Shown here: one piece after another, positions 27,840-36,827 of the stretch
How the letters are laid out: the number at the start of each line of letters is the position of its first letter
Numbering within the stretch: the first letter of the stretch is position 1
From: Psychrosphaera ytuae
GTDB taxonomy: Bacteria; Pseudomonadota; Gammaproteobacteria; Enterobacterales; Alteromonadaceae
Direction of reading: 5' to 3'
Length of the DNA: 64,000 nucleotides
NCBI RefSeq assembly: GCF_017638545.1
Contig: NZ_CP072110.1
Span: forward strand, 1,488,001 to 1,552,000
Translations under genes and position numbers: made by a program
The notes under the pieces: model-generated
The model's database searches: none
Told to the model about the DNA's origin: nothing
Seen by the model: the letters and a program-made list of their open reading frames with translations, nothing else

Positions 27840-27906
27840 TTACTTTATTTATCAATTGTTTTATCGCACTCTAGGCTTAAGCTATTTGAATTATTGGAGC
27901 CTAAGA

Positions 27907-28866
27907 ATGAACAAACAGGCCGTATTTGCGTTATCAATATTGTTATTAAGCCCAACACTTTGGGCGGACACGGGCAGTAAACTGTTAGCTACAGGTGGTA
28001 TTACTAGTTTTGAGGGCAGTGCTGGAGGTGGGATCACTCCTTGGGCATTAATAGCCGGTTATGCAAGCCAAGAAGAAGTTAATGCAACCGCTAATGTCCA
28101 GCGATTAGATGTAGGTGAATATCAACTTTCTACCTATGGTGCTGCGGTAGGAGCCTATGACCGCTTTGAATTTTCTCTTCAAAAGCAGTCTTTGGATGTT
28201 TCTTCTGGTGTTGTTACCAATGTTTTTAACGCCGTTACCGGCGGCCCCACTCCAGCGCTCATTGCGCCTAGCACCAAAATTGAACAAACCATTATAGGGG
28301 CAAAATACAAGTTGTTTGGCGATGCGATTTACGATGCCAACCCATTTTTGCCACAAGTTTCTGTTGGCATTCAATACAAAACCAACAACAGCTTTGACAA
28401 TTCACTCGCACTTTATAACGGTGCAATCCCTGCACCTAATACTGGCGTGCCTATGTTATTGGGGGCTAAAGAAGGCTCTGGCACTGACGTTTACGTATCA
28501 GCCACTAAAGTCTGGTTGGGATTAGCAAATGGTAAAAACGTGTTATTAAACGCGACCGCTCGATATTCAAAAGCCAATACATTTGGTCTTCTGGGGTTTG
28601 GCTCAGCGACTGATGATAGCTACGAACTAGAGTGGGCGGCAAGTTTGGCTATGTTCACAGGTACTAACACCATAGTTGGTATGGAAGTCAGACAACAGGC
28701 CGACCGTTTAGGTGGATTAGCAAGTACTGATACAGTGACTGACTTTTTTATCACTTACCTACCATCTAAAGAATGGTCCATCACTGCAGCGTATGTTGAT
28801 TTGGGCAATCTACCCTTTCAACCAGACACTAGCGGCTTATATTTGAGTATCACGGCGAATTTATAA
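27907..28866 (+). CDS. DUF3034-like exported (outer-membrane-type) protein
   Basis: The 319-residue protein has a signal peptide (MNKQAVFALSILLLSPTLWA) and then TGSKLLATGGITSFEGSAGG, the usual start of DUF3034 proteins. The remainder is rich in alternating beta strands (RLDVGEYQLSTYGAAVGAYD, YELEWAASLAMFTG) and ends in a strand with aromatic/Leu character, consistent with a small outer-membrane barrel. The ATG at 27907 fits the signal peptide; a GTG at 27793 is in frame but lies inside the upstream terminator. It overlaps the next gene by one base (TAATG). Confidence 0.82.
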   Translation: MNKQAVFALSILLLSPTLWADTGSKLLATGGITSFEGSAGGGITPWALIAGYASQEEVNATANVQRLDVGEYQLSTYGAAVGAYDRFEFSLQKQSLDVSSGVVTNVFNAVTGGPTPALIAPSTKIEQTIIGAKYKLFGDAIYDANPFLPQVSVGIQYKTNNSFDNSLALYNGAIPAPNTGVPMLLGAKEGSGTDVYVSATKVWLGLANGKNVLLNATARYSKANTFGLLGFGSATDDSYELEWAASLAMFTGTNTIVGMEVRQQADRLGGLASTDTVTDFFITYLPSKEWSITAAYVDLGNLPFQPDTSGLYLSITANL

Positions 28867-29294
28867 TGAAATATCTCACACTCTTATTAATCGGAATCAC
28901 ATTGAGTGCTTGTACAAGCACTGCACAATTGCCAGCAAATAATAATTTATATGAAGAAATTGGCGGCCAACAAACGCTGTCAAAAGTCTTCGGGCTGGCG
29001 TTGACGCGAATATATAACGACCCTATTATCGGCCATCATTTTACGGGTGTGCCAAAGTCCCATTTGCGTAAACACTTGACTGCACAAACGTGTGAGTTGA
29101 TTGGTGGCCCATGTGTTTATCAAGGAAAAGACATGGTTGATGTCCATACCGACCACAATATTACTGATAAAGAGTTTTTTATCTTAGTGGAATACGTCCA
29201 AGGCGCGATGCGTGACATTGGCCTAACGGTAGAACAAGAAAACCAAATTTTACAAAAACTGGCCCCTTTAAAAGGCCAAATTGTCTATCGATAG
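28866..29294 (+). CDS. Lipoprotein group 1 truncated haemoglobin
   Basis: A 142-residue protein with a lipoprotein signal (MKYLTLLLIGITLSAC, lipobox LSAC, Cys16) followed by a truncated globin (YEEIGGQQTLSKVFGLALTR). The proximal haem His is probably His94 in MVDVHTDHNITDKEF, matching the HAGLGIT position of TrHb1. By hand alignment the usual aromatic pair at B9/B10 appears replaced, so distal chemistry may differ. Its start is coupled to the DUF3034 gene. It would sit on a membrane facing the periplasm, unlike cytosolic truncated globins. Possible roles are NO, O2 or redox sensing, but none is shown by the sequence. Confidence 0.82.
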   Translation: MKYLTLLLIGITLSACTSTAQLPANNNLYEEIGGQQTLSKVFGLALTRIYNDPIIGHHFTGVPKSHLRKHLTAQTCELIGGPCVYQGKDMVDVHTDHNITDKEFFILVEYVQGAMRDIGLTVEQENQILQKLAPLKGQIVYR

Positions 29295-29298
29295 ACAA
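29281..29298. repeat. Perfect 18-bp palindrome over the globin stop codon
   Basis: TTGTCTATCGATAGACAA is a complete dyad spanning the last codons and TAG stop. A second dyad GGCGTGA...TCACGCC (29312-29344) follows. Neither has a long T run, so they may form a weak terminator or mRNA-protecting stem at the end of the DUF3034-globin unit. Confidence 0.5.
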
Positions 29299-29356
29299 GA
29301 GTGACGTATAGGGCGTGATGTTTCTAAAAAGAGGCGCTCACGCCATTTATCTTTCA

Positions 29357-29641
29357 TTAAGTACGATAGACCGTCTTGATTAAGTGGAAGCCGAATTTCG
29401 TTTTTACTGGCCCGTGGACTTCGTACAAGTCCTTTTTGAATACCACATCATCAAAGGCTTTGACCATATCTCCTTGTTGAAACTCACCTAAGTCACCGCC
29501 TTTTTTACGGCTTGGACATGTCGAGTGTTGTTTGGCGAGTTGCTGAAAATTACCACCTTTTTTCAGTTTTTCCTTAATCTTTAACGCCTCTTTTTCTGTC
29601 TTTACAAGTATGTGGTAGGCCGACGCTCTCTTTTTAGGCAT
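29357..29641 (-). CDS. ppiC: Parvulin-type peptidylprolyl isomerase PpiC
   Basis: Single-domain cytoplasmic cis-trans prolyl isomerase of 94 aa, matching E. coli PpiC (93). The core reads ASAYHILVKTEKEALKIKEK, CPSRKKGGDLGEFQQGDMV and VHGPVKTKFGFHLIKTVYRT. The conserved His pair (YHIL and FHLI) and the Gly-Asp-Leu-Gly-x-Phe motif are intact. It has no signal peptide. It is a single gene. Confidence 0.96.
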   Translation of the reverse strand: MPKKRASAYHILVKTEKEALKIKEKLKKGGNFQQLAKQHSTCPSRKKGGDLGEFQQGDMVKAFDDVVFKKDLYEVHGPVKTKFGFHLIKTVYRT

Positions 29642-29847
29642 AAGTCGTATCTCTCAATGAATATCTATTGAGTGATTATAAAACGATGGGGTGAAATGCC
29701 CAACACTCTCTTTGACTATTCTAATTTCATCTTGCAAAATTACCGATTATAGGTCATTTTAAGTTTCGGTATCGGGAAATACCTGACGGAAAAAGTTCGT
29801 TAATCACGCTACTCTGTTTCTAGTTAATAATTTAATGAGGTACAACA

Positions 29848-31215
29848 TTGACTACAGTTTACGTCACAGCTGACTGGACGTTTACGCCTGCGACATTGAC
29901 GTTGAGGTATGTTAGTAGTGAAGAAGAAATCGTGTTAGATCCAAAAACCGCAAGGTTATTGGGTTATCTTTTGCGTTGCTATCCGCAGGTCTGTACCCGA
30001 GAAGATATTTATCAAGAGTTATACGGAATAGAGAACGCCCGTGCTGATGGTACGATCACAGCCTATGTGTCTAAACTTCGCAAGCTACTCGAAACGAACG
30101 TTGATGCCAAAGGGAAATACATAAAAACCATTCCCAAAACAGGTTATCAATTTGTCGCACCTCATAAAATTGACACTACCTTTTTATCAAAAGAATATCC
30201 CCATGAGCCTGATAAGCAGTCTGCAAACAATCAAAAGCTATCAGAGGCAAGTCCTTTAGCACTCAGGTATGACGAACAGGGTGATGGCCCCATTGGCCAG
30301 CTCAACCACTTACCGTTTGGCAAAAGTGCTGTTTATCTTGTTGTTACCCTCTTACTCTTGCTGTTTATTGTTGTTCAACTTGTCTACAGTTCGAACAACT
30401 CCCAAGAACATGGTAATACTACTCATATCAGTCACGAGCTAAGCAACAATGATTGGCGATTGATTCACGCTGAGAGTGGCATCAATCACTCAGTAGCGAT
30501 TTCAGATGATAGTTTGTTTTTGGCTTACGTCAGTGCTCAACAAAATATAAATCGCCTATTTGTAAAAAGTGTATTGGCTGAGCAGCTCAATATCGTTTTT
30601 GAGTCTGCGTTAGAAAAGATTTATTCGCCTGCTTTTTCACCTAACGGCCAGCGCATTGCATTTGTCACAACCGGAGACAAATCATGTCGCCTCAACGTCA
30701 TCGAACTAACTCTTAAAAGTCAATTAATACCAGGTAGTCACCAAGTCTTGGAAAACTGTGATCTTCAGCAGAAAAAAACGCCTGTTTCATTTTTAGATGA
30801 CGATAACTTATTGTTCATCGCTAAGTCAGACAAATTTGAGTATGGCGCGTTGTCCATGCTCAATATTTCAACGGGTGAAATTAGGGAGATGGAGTCGCTT
30901 GTAACGTCTACAGCTAAGGCAGATAAATTTGCGGTGGATTACAACTTTGCGGTACATCGCCCAAACCAACAAGTTGCACTACTCAAACGCCTCAAAAATG
31001 GTTCGAGCGGCTTGTACTTAATACAACTCGACGAAAAGGAAATACATCACATCGTCACTATAGACGATTCGTTGACGGCCCTTGAGTGGCTCAACACCGA
31101 AAAACTAATTGTGATGAAACAAGGTCAACTACAACTCATCGACCTCGATAAAAAAGACATTCGTCCAGTTACCTTTGCGCAAGTGAAAGAGGTCTTAAAG
31201 CAAAGCAACTCTTAA
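29848..31215 (+). CDS. Membrane-anchored winged-helix regulator (CadC/ToxR-like) with beta-propeller-like sensor
   Basis: The N-terminal OmpR/PhoB-type winged helix (about 10-110) has LDPKTARLLGYLLRCYPQVC, the recognition region RADGTITAYVSKLRKLLE and the wing KYIKTIPKTGYQFV. A single transmembrane helix follows (AVYLVVTLLLLLFIVVQLVYS, about 165-186). The periplasmic part carries TolB/WD40-like repeats (IYSPAFSPNGQRIAFVTTG). The start is a TTG with GAGG 7 nt upstream; no better ATG is in frame. The regulator would transmit an envelope signal directly to DNA. Targets are unknown. Confidence 0.88.
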   Translation: MTTVYVTADWTFTPATLTLRYVSSEEEIVLDPKTARLLGYLLRCYPQVCTREDIYQELYGIENARADGTITAYVSKLRKLLETNVDAKGKYIKTIPKTGYQFVAPHKIDTTFLSKEYPHEPDKQSANNQKLSEASPLALRYDEQGDGPIGQLNHLPFGKSAVYLVVTLLLLLFIVVQLVYSSNNSQEHGNTTHISHELSNNDWRLIHAESGINHSVAISDDSLFLAYVSAQQNINRLFVKSVLAEQLNIVFESALEKIYSPAFSPNGQRIAFVTTGDKSCRLNVIELTLKSQLIPGSHQVLENCDLQQKKTPVSFLDDDNLLFIAKSDKFEYGALSMLNISTGEIREMESLVTSTAKADKFAVDYNFAVHRPNQQVALLKRLKNGSSGLYLIQLDEKEIHHIVTIDDSLTALEWLNTEKLIVMKQGQLQLIDLDKKDIRPVTFAQVKEVLKQSNS

Positions 31216-31246
31216 GGGTTATTTCGTTGCTAACACAGCCCTATAA

Positions 31247-31774
31247 TCAAGCTTCGATTTCTGACAGTAATTGTTCGCACCACGATGCGATACGCTCGTC
31301 GGTTTTTTCATATTGAGATTCGTCATCTAAAGCCAATCCAACAAAGTGGCTTTTATCTTCAGTTAGCGCTTTAGACCCTTCAAACTCATAATCCTCAGTG
31401 TTTGGCCAATAGCCTATCGGCTCAGCGCCCTGAGCAACCACTAAATCATGAAGCATGCCCACTGCGTCCTGAAACCACTCTGTATAACCAACTTGATCGC
31501 CTAAACCAAAAATACTCACCGTTTTTCCAGTTAAGTCGAGCGCTTCAACATCAGACCAATGACTTTCCCAATCTTCTTGTAATTCACCAAAGTCCCAGGT
31601 TGAAATACCTAATATCAACCAGTCAAAATTTAGCATCTCTACCAATGGTGTGTCTTTTATATTAAACATTTCGACGACAGGAGCATCAAACAGAGTATTG
31701 AGCTGCGTTTGAATTTTTTCGGCAGCCATTTCGGTATAACAAGTCGTCGAGCCATAAAACAAACCGATTTTCAT
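31247..31774 (-). CDS. fldB: Flavodoxin FldB
   Basis: FMN electron carrier. The 175-residue protein has the FMN phosphate loop GLFYGSTTCYTEMAAEKI, ISTWDFGELQEDWESHW, and IFGLGDQVGYTEWFQDAVGM, and ends DERIASWCEQLLSEIEA, all close to E. coli FldB. Its placement divergent from xerD matches the conserved fldB/xerD arrangement, which separates it from FldA. Confidence 0.96.
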   Translation of the reverse strand: MKIGLFYGSTTCYTEMAAEKIQTQLNTLFDAPVVEMFNIKDTPLVEMLNFDWLILGISTWDFGELQEDWESHWSDVEALDLTGKTVSIFGLGDQVGYTEWFQDAVGMLHDLVVAQGAEPIGYWPNTEDYEFEGSKALTEDKSHFVGLALDDESQYEKTDERIASWCEQLLSEIEA

Positions 31775-31916
31775 TAATACTCCTATTCGGTAAAGTAAAC
31801 ACTAATTACAAGATGAGAATGCGGCGAGAGTTTATCAAACTTTTACTGACCAACTAAAGGTTCTTTCATCGCTCACTCTATTAACTTACGAATCGCGCGG
31901 CCAAAAGGAGTTATTT

Positions 31917-32819
31917 TTGAACGCACTCGACGCTGATAACAAGTCAATTATGACTATGTTCATAGACCATCTTTGGCTAGAAAAGGGTCTATCGGACAAC
32001 ACCTTAAGTGCTTACAAAAACGATTTGAGTAATTTTGCTGGTTTTCTATCGACGTTGAATACCAATATGCGCGAATGTACTGAATTGGATATTGAGGCAT
32101 ATTTGGCTTTTAGGGGGGAACAAGGGTTAAAGACTCGCAGTACCGCAAGGTGCTTAAGTGCAATTAAACGCTTTTATAAATACCTACTAGCCAACAAAAT
32201 ACGTACTGATAACCCGACGGCTCTGATCAAAGGCCCTAAATTAGCGCCACCCATTCCCAAATCTTTGTCAGAACAAGACATAGATAACTTATTGTCAGTC
32301 CAAAACTTAGACGACAGCTTGGAGTATCGAGACAGAGCCATGCTCGAGTTATTGTACGCAACCGGGTTACGCGTCACTGAGCTAGTTGGGTTAACAATGA
32401 GCGACATCAGTCTTCAACAAAACGTGGTGAGGGTAACAGGTAAAGGTGGAAAAGAACGTTTGGTTCCGATGGGAGAAGTCGCATCAGAATGGTTAGCTGA
32501 CTACATAAAGTTGCATAGACCTGCTTTGTTAAAAGCACAATCTGATGTGTTATTTCCGTCTAAGCGCGGTACTCAAATGACCCGTCAAACGTTTTGGCAT
32601 AGGATCAAATACTATGCGACGCTTGCAGGTATTCAATGCCACTTATCACCTCATACATTACGCCATGCGTTTGCAACTCATCTGTTAAATCACGGCGCCG
32701 ATCTTAGGGTTGTTCAGATGTTATTAGGGCACAGCGATTTGTCGACTACACAAATATATACTCATGTCGCCAAAGAGCGCCTTAAAAGCGTGCATGCAGA
32801 ACATCATCCAAGGGGTTAA
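31917..32819 (+). CDS. xerD: Site-specific tyrosine recombinase XerD
   Basis: Resolves chromosome dimers at dif together with XerC. The N-terminal SAM-like domain starts with DHLWLEKGLSDNTLSAYKND. The catalytic domain has Arg in TGLRVTELVGL, Lys in TGKGGKERLVPMG, HTLRHAFATHLL, and the His and nucleophile Tyr in LGHSDLSTTQIYTHV. The start is a TTG with AAAAGGAG 6 nt upstream; using the next ATG would remove part of the first helix. It lies upstream of dsbC and recJ as in E. coli. Confidence 0.97.
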   Translation: MNALDADNKSIMTMFIDHLWLEKGLSDNTLSAYKNDLSNFAGFLSTLNTNMRECTELDIEAYLAFRGEQGLKTRSTARCLSAIKRFYKYLLANKIRTDNPTALIKGPKLAPPIPKSLSEQDIDNLLSVQNLDDSLEYRDRAMLELLYATGLRVTELVGLTMSDISLQQNVVRVTGKGGKERLVPMGEVASEWLADYIKLHRPALLKAQSDVLFPSKRGTQMTRQTFWHRIKYYATLAGIQCHLSPHTLRHAFATHLLNHGADLRVVQMLLGHSDLSTTQIYTHVAKERLKSVHAEHHPRG

Positions 32820-32963
32820 CCAGGTTATCTTTGGGTCACCTGTACTATTAACAGCATTAAGTTTTACGCTTAGAAACAAATTTTATAAATAAATTCACAC
32901 AATCAAGAAACTTTCTTTGTTAGACTCCGGTCAATATCCGAAGTTAGGAAAACAGGAATCTCT

Positions 32964-33701
32964 ATGAAAATTTTAAATATGACAGCCATAATTGCCATCG
33001 TGGCGCTATTTAGTGCAAGTAATCCGGCGGTTAGCGCCGACAAAACAGATAAACAAGCACAAGACGCTGTGATCAAAAGCAAACTTCTTAAAATTGGTCT
33101 TACGGTTAATGAAGTCCAAGACTCACCGATTCCAGGTCTAAAACAAGTTCTGACTTCTCGTGGCGTATTTTACACGTCAGTTGACGGTCAATACTTTATG
33201 GCTGGCCGTTTGTTTGACGTTGAAAACGGTATGCAAAACCTGACAGACCTTGCCTTGTCAGACCTTCGTTTAGAAGGCGTTGAAAAATATAAAGACTCAA
33301 TGATTGTGTTCCCAGCTAAAGAGCAAAAACACGTTATTACCGTTTTCACAGACACAACGTGTACTTATTGTAAAAAGATGCATGCACAAATGGATGAGTA
33401 CAACGACTTAGGTATTACAGTGCAATATTTGGCGTTCCCACGTGGCGGCATGGCCTCACAAGGCGCTAATCAAATCCAAGCAGTTTGGTGTTCTGCAGAT
33501 CAGCAAAAAGCAATGACAGAAGCAAAAGCGGGCCAATATATTGATGCCCCTAACTGCAACACTAAAGTCGCCGAGCATTATAACTTTGGTATCAGTGCTG
33601 GTGTCACTGGCACCCCTGCGATCATTCTAGAAGATGGTCAGTTCATTGGTGGTTACAAGCCACCTTCGGCTCTATTACAAGACTTACAACGCGTTCAATA
33701 A
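32964..33701 (+). CDS. dsbC: Periplasmic disulfide isomerase DsbC
   Basis: Rearranges wrong disulfides in the periplasm; kept reduced by DsbD. A signal peptide (ending near AVSA) is followed by the dimerisation domain (about 25-85) and a thioredoxin fold with the active site TTCTYCKKMH (Cys133 and Cys136) and the cis-Pro in GVTGTPAIILEDG. A second Cys pair is present (VWCSADQQ and APNC), as in E. coli DsbC. Length is 245. It lies between xerD and recJ. Confidence 0.96.
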   Translation: MKILNMTAIIAIVALFSASNPAVSADKTDKQAQDAVIKSKLLKIGLTVNEVQDSPIPGLKQVLTSRGVFYTSVDGQYFMAGRLFDVENGMQNLTDLALSDLRLEGVEKYKDSMIVFPAKEQKHVITVFTDTTCTYCKKMHAQMDEYNDLGITVQYLAFPRGGMASQGANQIQAVWCSADQQKAMTEAKAGQYIDAPNCNTKVAEHYNFGISAGVTGTPAIILEDGQFIGGYKPPSALLQDLQRVQ

Positions 33702-33735
33702 CCACTTTTAGCTTCGCAGTAGGTACTAATAGAAT

Positions 33736-35472
33736 ATGTCGTTAAATATTCAACGCCGTGTCACTTCTGACACGGCTTTTTCTTCAGAGCTTCACCCAGT
33801 TATCGCCAAAATATACTCAGGTCGTGGTATTACAAACCCAAGCGAAATTAAGCGCAAAGCGGGTGAGCTGTTACCCGTCAGTACCTTAAAAGGTATAGAT
33901 GATGCCGTTCCTTTGCTCCATGAAGCACTGCTGCAGCAACAGCACATCACCATAGTCGGTGACTTTGACGCCGACGGAGCCACCAGCACGGCGCTCATGA
34001 TGTTGGGGTTGCGAAAACTGGGCTTTACTCGAGTCAGTTATAAAGTACCTAACCGCTTTGACTATGGATATGGCTTAAGCCCAGAACTGGCTAACGATCT
34101 GATCAAAACCGATACCGATTTAATCATCACAGTCGACAATGGCATCTCCTGTATCGCAGGTATCGACATTGTAAAGTCGGCAGGCATAAAGGTTATTGTT
34201 ACTGATCACCATTTAGCGGGTCACATCTTGCCTAACGCTGATGCGATCATTAACCCAAATCAACCTGGGTGTGAGTTTGCCAGTAAAAACATCGCCGGTG
34301 TTGGAGTTGCGTTTTACCTCTTACTGGGTTTTAGAGCGTATCTTCGCGACCAAGGTTATTATCAATCAATGCAAATTACTCCACCTAATTTGGCTGAGTA
34401 TATTGATTTGGTGGCATTAGGTACTGTTGCTGATGTGGTTAAGCTTGATACCAATAACCGTATATTAGTGCATCAAGGGTTGGCGCGAATTAAAAGTGGA
34501 TTATGCCGCCCGGGGATTAGAGCCTTATTAGCCATGAGCAACAAAGACCTCAATAAGGTCAAGTCGTCTGACTTTGGTTTTGTTATTGGCCCTAGGTTAA
34601 ACGCAGCAGGTCGTTTGGACGACATGTCATTTGGGATCCGTTGTTTATTAACAGAAGACTATGGTCAGGCACTTAAAATGGCTGAAGATCTCAATGACTT
34701 GAACAACGAGCGCAAAGACATTGAGCAAGGCATGCGTCTAGAGGCTGAAGCCGTTGTAAACGACCTTACCTTATCTGAGGGAGATGTACCTGCGGGCATT
34801 TGTGTGTACAAGCCCGACTGGCATCAGGGTGTTATTGGTATCGTTGCAGGTCGACTTAAAGAAAAGTATTACCGACCAACCATTGCGTTTGCAAAAGCCG
34901 ACGTAAGCGCGACAGGAGACAGCGAATTAAAAGGCTCTGCACGTTCGATTCCTGGGTTACATATTCGAGATATATTGGACGAAGTAAACACTAAGTACCC
35001 AGGAGTAATCCTAAAATTTGGTGGTCACGCGATGGCAGCTGGACTCAGTATCATCGAGAGCAAGTTGGCAGAGTTTCAAAGTGCCTTTGAAACGGTCCTA
35101 AACCAACACTTAACTGAAGATGTATTGACGCAAGTCATCTTAACCGATGGTGAGCTACCTGCAGATTGTTTTACTGTTGATTTTTGTCAGCAACTAGCGG
35201 ATGCAGGACCTTGGGGTCAAGGTTTTGCCGAGCCCACCTTCGATGGCGTGTTTACCATTATTAATCAACGCCTAGTCGGCGCAAAGCATTTAAAACTGGT
35301 GCTCTCAGACCGACATGGTCAATTGTTTGATGGCATCCACTTTAATGCCGACCTTAGTCAGTGGCCAAATCCCCATTGTGACCAAGCACAGATCGTTTAT
35401 CAGCTCGATATCAATGAGTTTAGAGGAAACATCAACGTTCAATTGTTAGTTAGGGACATTACTCAAGCGTAA
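33736..35472 (+). CDS. recJ: Single-stranded-DNA-specific exonuclease RecJ
   Basis: 5'-3' ssDNA exonuclease acting in RecFOR recombination and mismatch repair. The 578-residue protein has DHH-family motifs: VGDFDADGATSTALMML, TVDNGISCIAG, VTDHHLAG, and LVALGTVADVVKL. The DHHA1 region reads KFGGHAMAAGLSI and an OB-fold C-terminus follows. It starts 34 nt after dsbC and ends at a bidirectional terminator. Confidence 0.97.
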   Translation: MSLNIQRRVTSDTAFSSELHPVIAKIYSGRGITNPSEIKRKAGELLPVSTLKGIDDAVPLLHEALLQQQHITIVGDFDADGATSTALMMLGLRKLGFTRVSYKVPNRFDYGYGLSPELANDLIKTDTDLIITVDNGISCIAGIDIVKSAGIKVIVTDHHLAGHILPNADAIINPNQPGCEFASKNIAGVGVAFYLLLGFRAYLRDQGYYQSMQITPPNLAEYIDLVALGTVADVVKLDTNNRILVHQGLARIKSGLCRPGIRALLAMSNKDLNKVKSSDFGFVIGPRLNAAGRLDDMSFGIRCLLTEDYGQALKMAEDLNDLNNERKDIEQGMRLEAEAVVNDLTLSEGDVPAGICVYKPDWHQGVIGIVAGRLKEKYYRPTIAFAKADVSATGDSELKGSARSIPGLHIRDILDEVNTKYPGVILKFGGHAMAAGLSIIESKLAEFQSAFETVLNQHLTEDVLTQVILTDGELPADCFTVDFCQQLADAGPWGQGFAEPTFDGVFTIINQRLVGAKHLKLVLSDRHGQLFDGIHFNADLSQWPNPHCDQAQIVYQLDINEFRGNINVQLLVRDITQA

Positions 35473-35474
35473 AT

Positions 35475-35514
35475 AAAAAAGCGGCATGAAGTATACAAAC
35501 ATGCCGCTTTTTTT
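35475..35514. terminator. Bidirectional terminator between recJ and the ABC permease gene
   Basis: AAAAAAGCGGCATG, an 11-12 nt loop, and CATGCCGCTTTTTTT form a GC-rich stem of about 13 bp flanked by an A run and a T run. It serves recJ on the plus strand and the convergent permease gene on the minus strand. Confidence 0.9.
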
Positions 35515-35531
35515 GTCTTCAACAGTGCTGT

Positions 35532-36827
35532 TTACTGCTTTATCTGCAAACTCGTATGCAACGAACTCTTATAGGCCTTCACCGCAGGTATCATACCGAT
35601 AACCACACTACCTAATAAAACAAAGGTCAATAGCCAAAGCGTCTCAACGGTCAATACGTTAGCATCGATAAATAACCCCATTTGTGTGGCTAAGTACTGT
35701 TGAGCCATCATCATCCCAAGCCACAACACCACCACCGCAACAATCATAGACACCAAAGTTATGATTATGACCTCTAGTTGAATTAGGCTAAAGACAAAAA
35801 CAGGACGTGCACCTAGGGTTCTAAAAATAGCGATTTCACGGGTCCGCTCTTTCATAGTGGCAAGTAACATAGTGCTCATGCCAATGAGAGTCGTTAGTAA
35901 AACCAGACCTGCTATTACCTGTAAAACCACTTCGATAGAGCCGACAATTTGCCAAAGTTGAGTCAATGCAACACCAGGTAAAATGGCAGAGATGGGCTCA
36001 CCTTTGAAGTCGTTTGCCCATTTTTGCATGATCAAACTGGCGTAACGCGCTTTGAGTCCTACGAATATCGCCGATACTTTTGTTTCGTTATCGTCGACAT
36101 CAGCTGCTTTATGCGCAGAGAGGAGATGTTCGCTGTGATCATGGTCGTGGCCATGATGTCCATGAGCTTCGTGCTCTTCATGCTCTTCATGCTCTTCGCC
36201 GTGCATGAGCGCTAAGCCATGAAAATTAATGTGTAACGTTTGATCTACTGGTGTTCCTGTTTTATCGAGAATACCAACCACCTTAAAAGGAGTCCCATCA
36301 TGATGGGTAAAACTGGTTACGCCAGTACCATGGGACAAGACGATGTCATCACCAACCTGGTAGTTAAATTTACTGGCGATATCCGCACCTAAAACAAGAT
36401 CAAAATCCTGTTGTGGCTCATTGCCAATTGCAAAGCTCAGGGCTTGTTTGTTGCCATATTTAAAATGTTCATAATATTGTGAAGTTGTAGCCAGCACACG
36501 ATGGCCTTTGTGGGAGTCACCTAATGCAATTGGCGCAGCCCAACTCACCATAGGGTGATCTTTTAATGTTTGATATGTTTGCCAACTGATCGCTTGACCG
36601 GTTTCTCCTATCCTAAACACTGAGCCCAATAGTAAGTTAAGTGGTCCGGTGCGAGGGCCAACTATTAAATCGACACCCGATACGGTGCGACTAAAACTTT
36701 GTTTGGCTTGCGCTCGAATATGCTCGACCGCCAACAACACAAAAATACTGATGGTCAAAGCCAACACCGTCAGTAACACGGTACCTTTGCGGTTGACCAA
36801 ACTCTGTTTGGCGATATTAACAAACAT
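35532..36827 (-). CDS. MacB/FtsX-family ABC transporter permease with His-rich loop
   Basis: Four transmembrane helices in the MacB/LolC arrangement: one near the N-terminus (VLLTVLALTISIFVLLAVEH), a large extracytoplasmic region (about 40-300), then three near the C-terminus. The extracytoplasmic part contains a striking HEEHEEHEAHGHHGHDHDHS run (about residues 215-235), likely a metal-binding insertion. It overlaps the ATPase gene by 11 nt, forming a two-gene exporter or mechanotransducing ABC module. Similar His-rich permeases are found near zinc-related genes, but the substrate is not known here. Confidence 0.88.
   Translation of the reverse strand: MFVNIAKQSLVNRKGTVLLTVLALTISIFVLLAVEHIRAQAKQSFSRTVSGVDLIVGPRTGPLNLLLGSVFRIGETGQAISWQTYQTLKDHPMVSWAAPIALGDSHKGHRVLATTSQYYEHFKYGNKQALSFAIGNEPQQDFDLVLGADIASKFNYQVGDDIVLSHGTGVTSFTHHDGTPFKVVGILDKTGTPVDQTLHINFHGLALMHGEEHEEHEEHEAHGHHGHDHDHSEHLLSAHKAADVDDNETKVSAIFVGLKARYASLIMQKWANDFKGEPISAILPGVALTQLWQIVGSIEVVLQVIAGLVLLTTLIGMSTMLLATMKERTREIAIFRTLGARPVFVFSLIQLEVIIITLVSMIVAVVVLWLGMMMAQQYLATQMGLFIDANVLTVETLWLLTFVLLGSVVIGMIPAVKAYKSSLHTSLQIKQ

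Noticed and set aside
27793..27906. GTG-initiated N-terminal extension of the DUF3034 gene
   Set aside because: It would be encoded through the upstream terminator hairpin and would bury the signal peptide; the ATG at 27907 gives a normal signal sequence.
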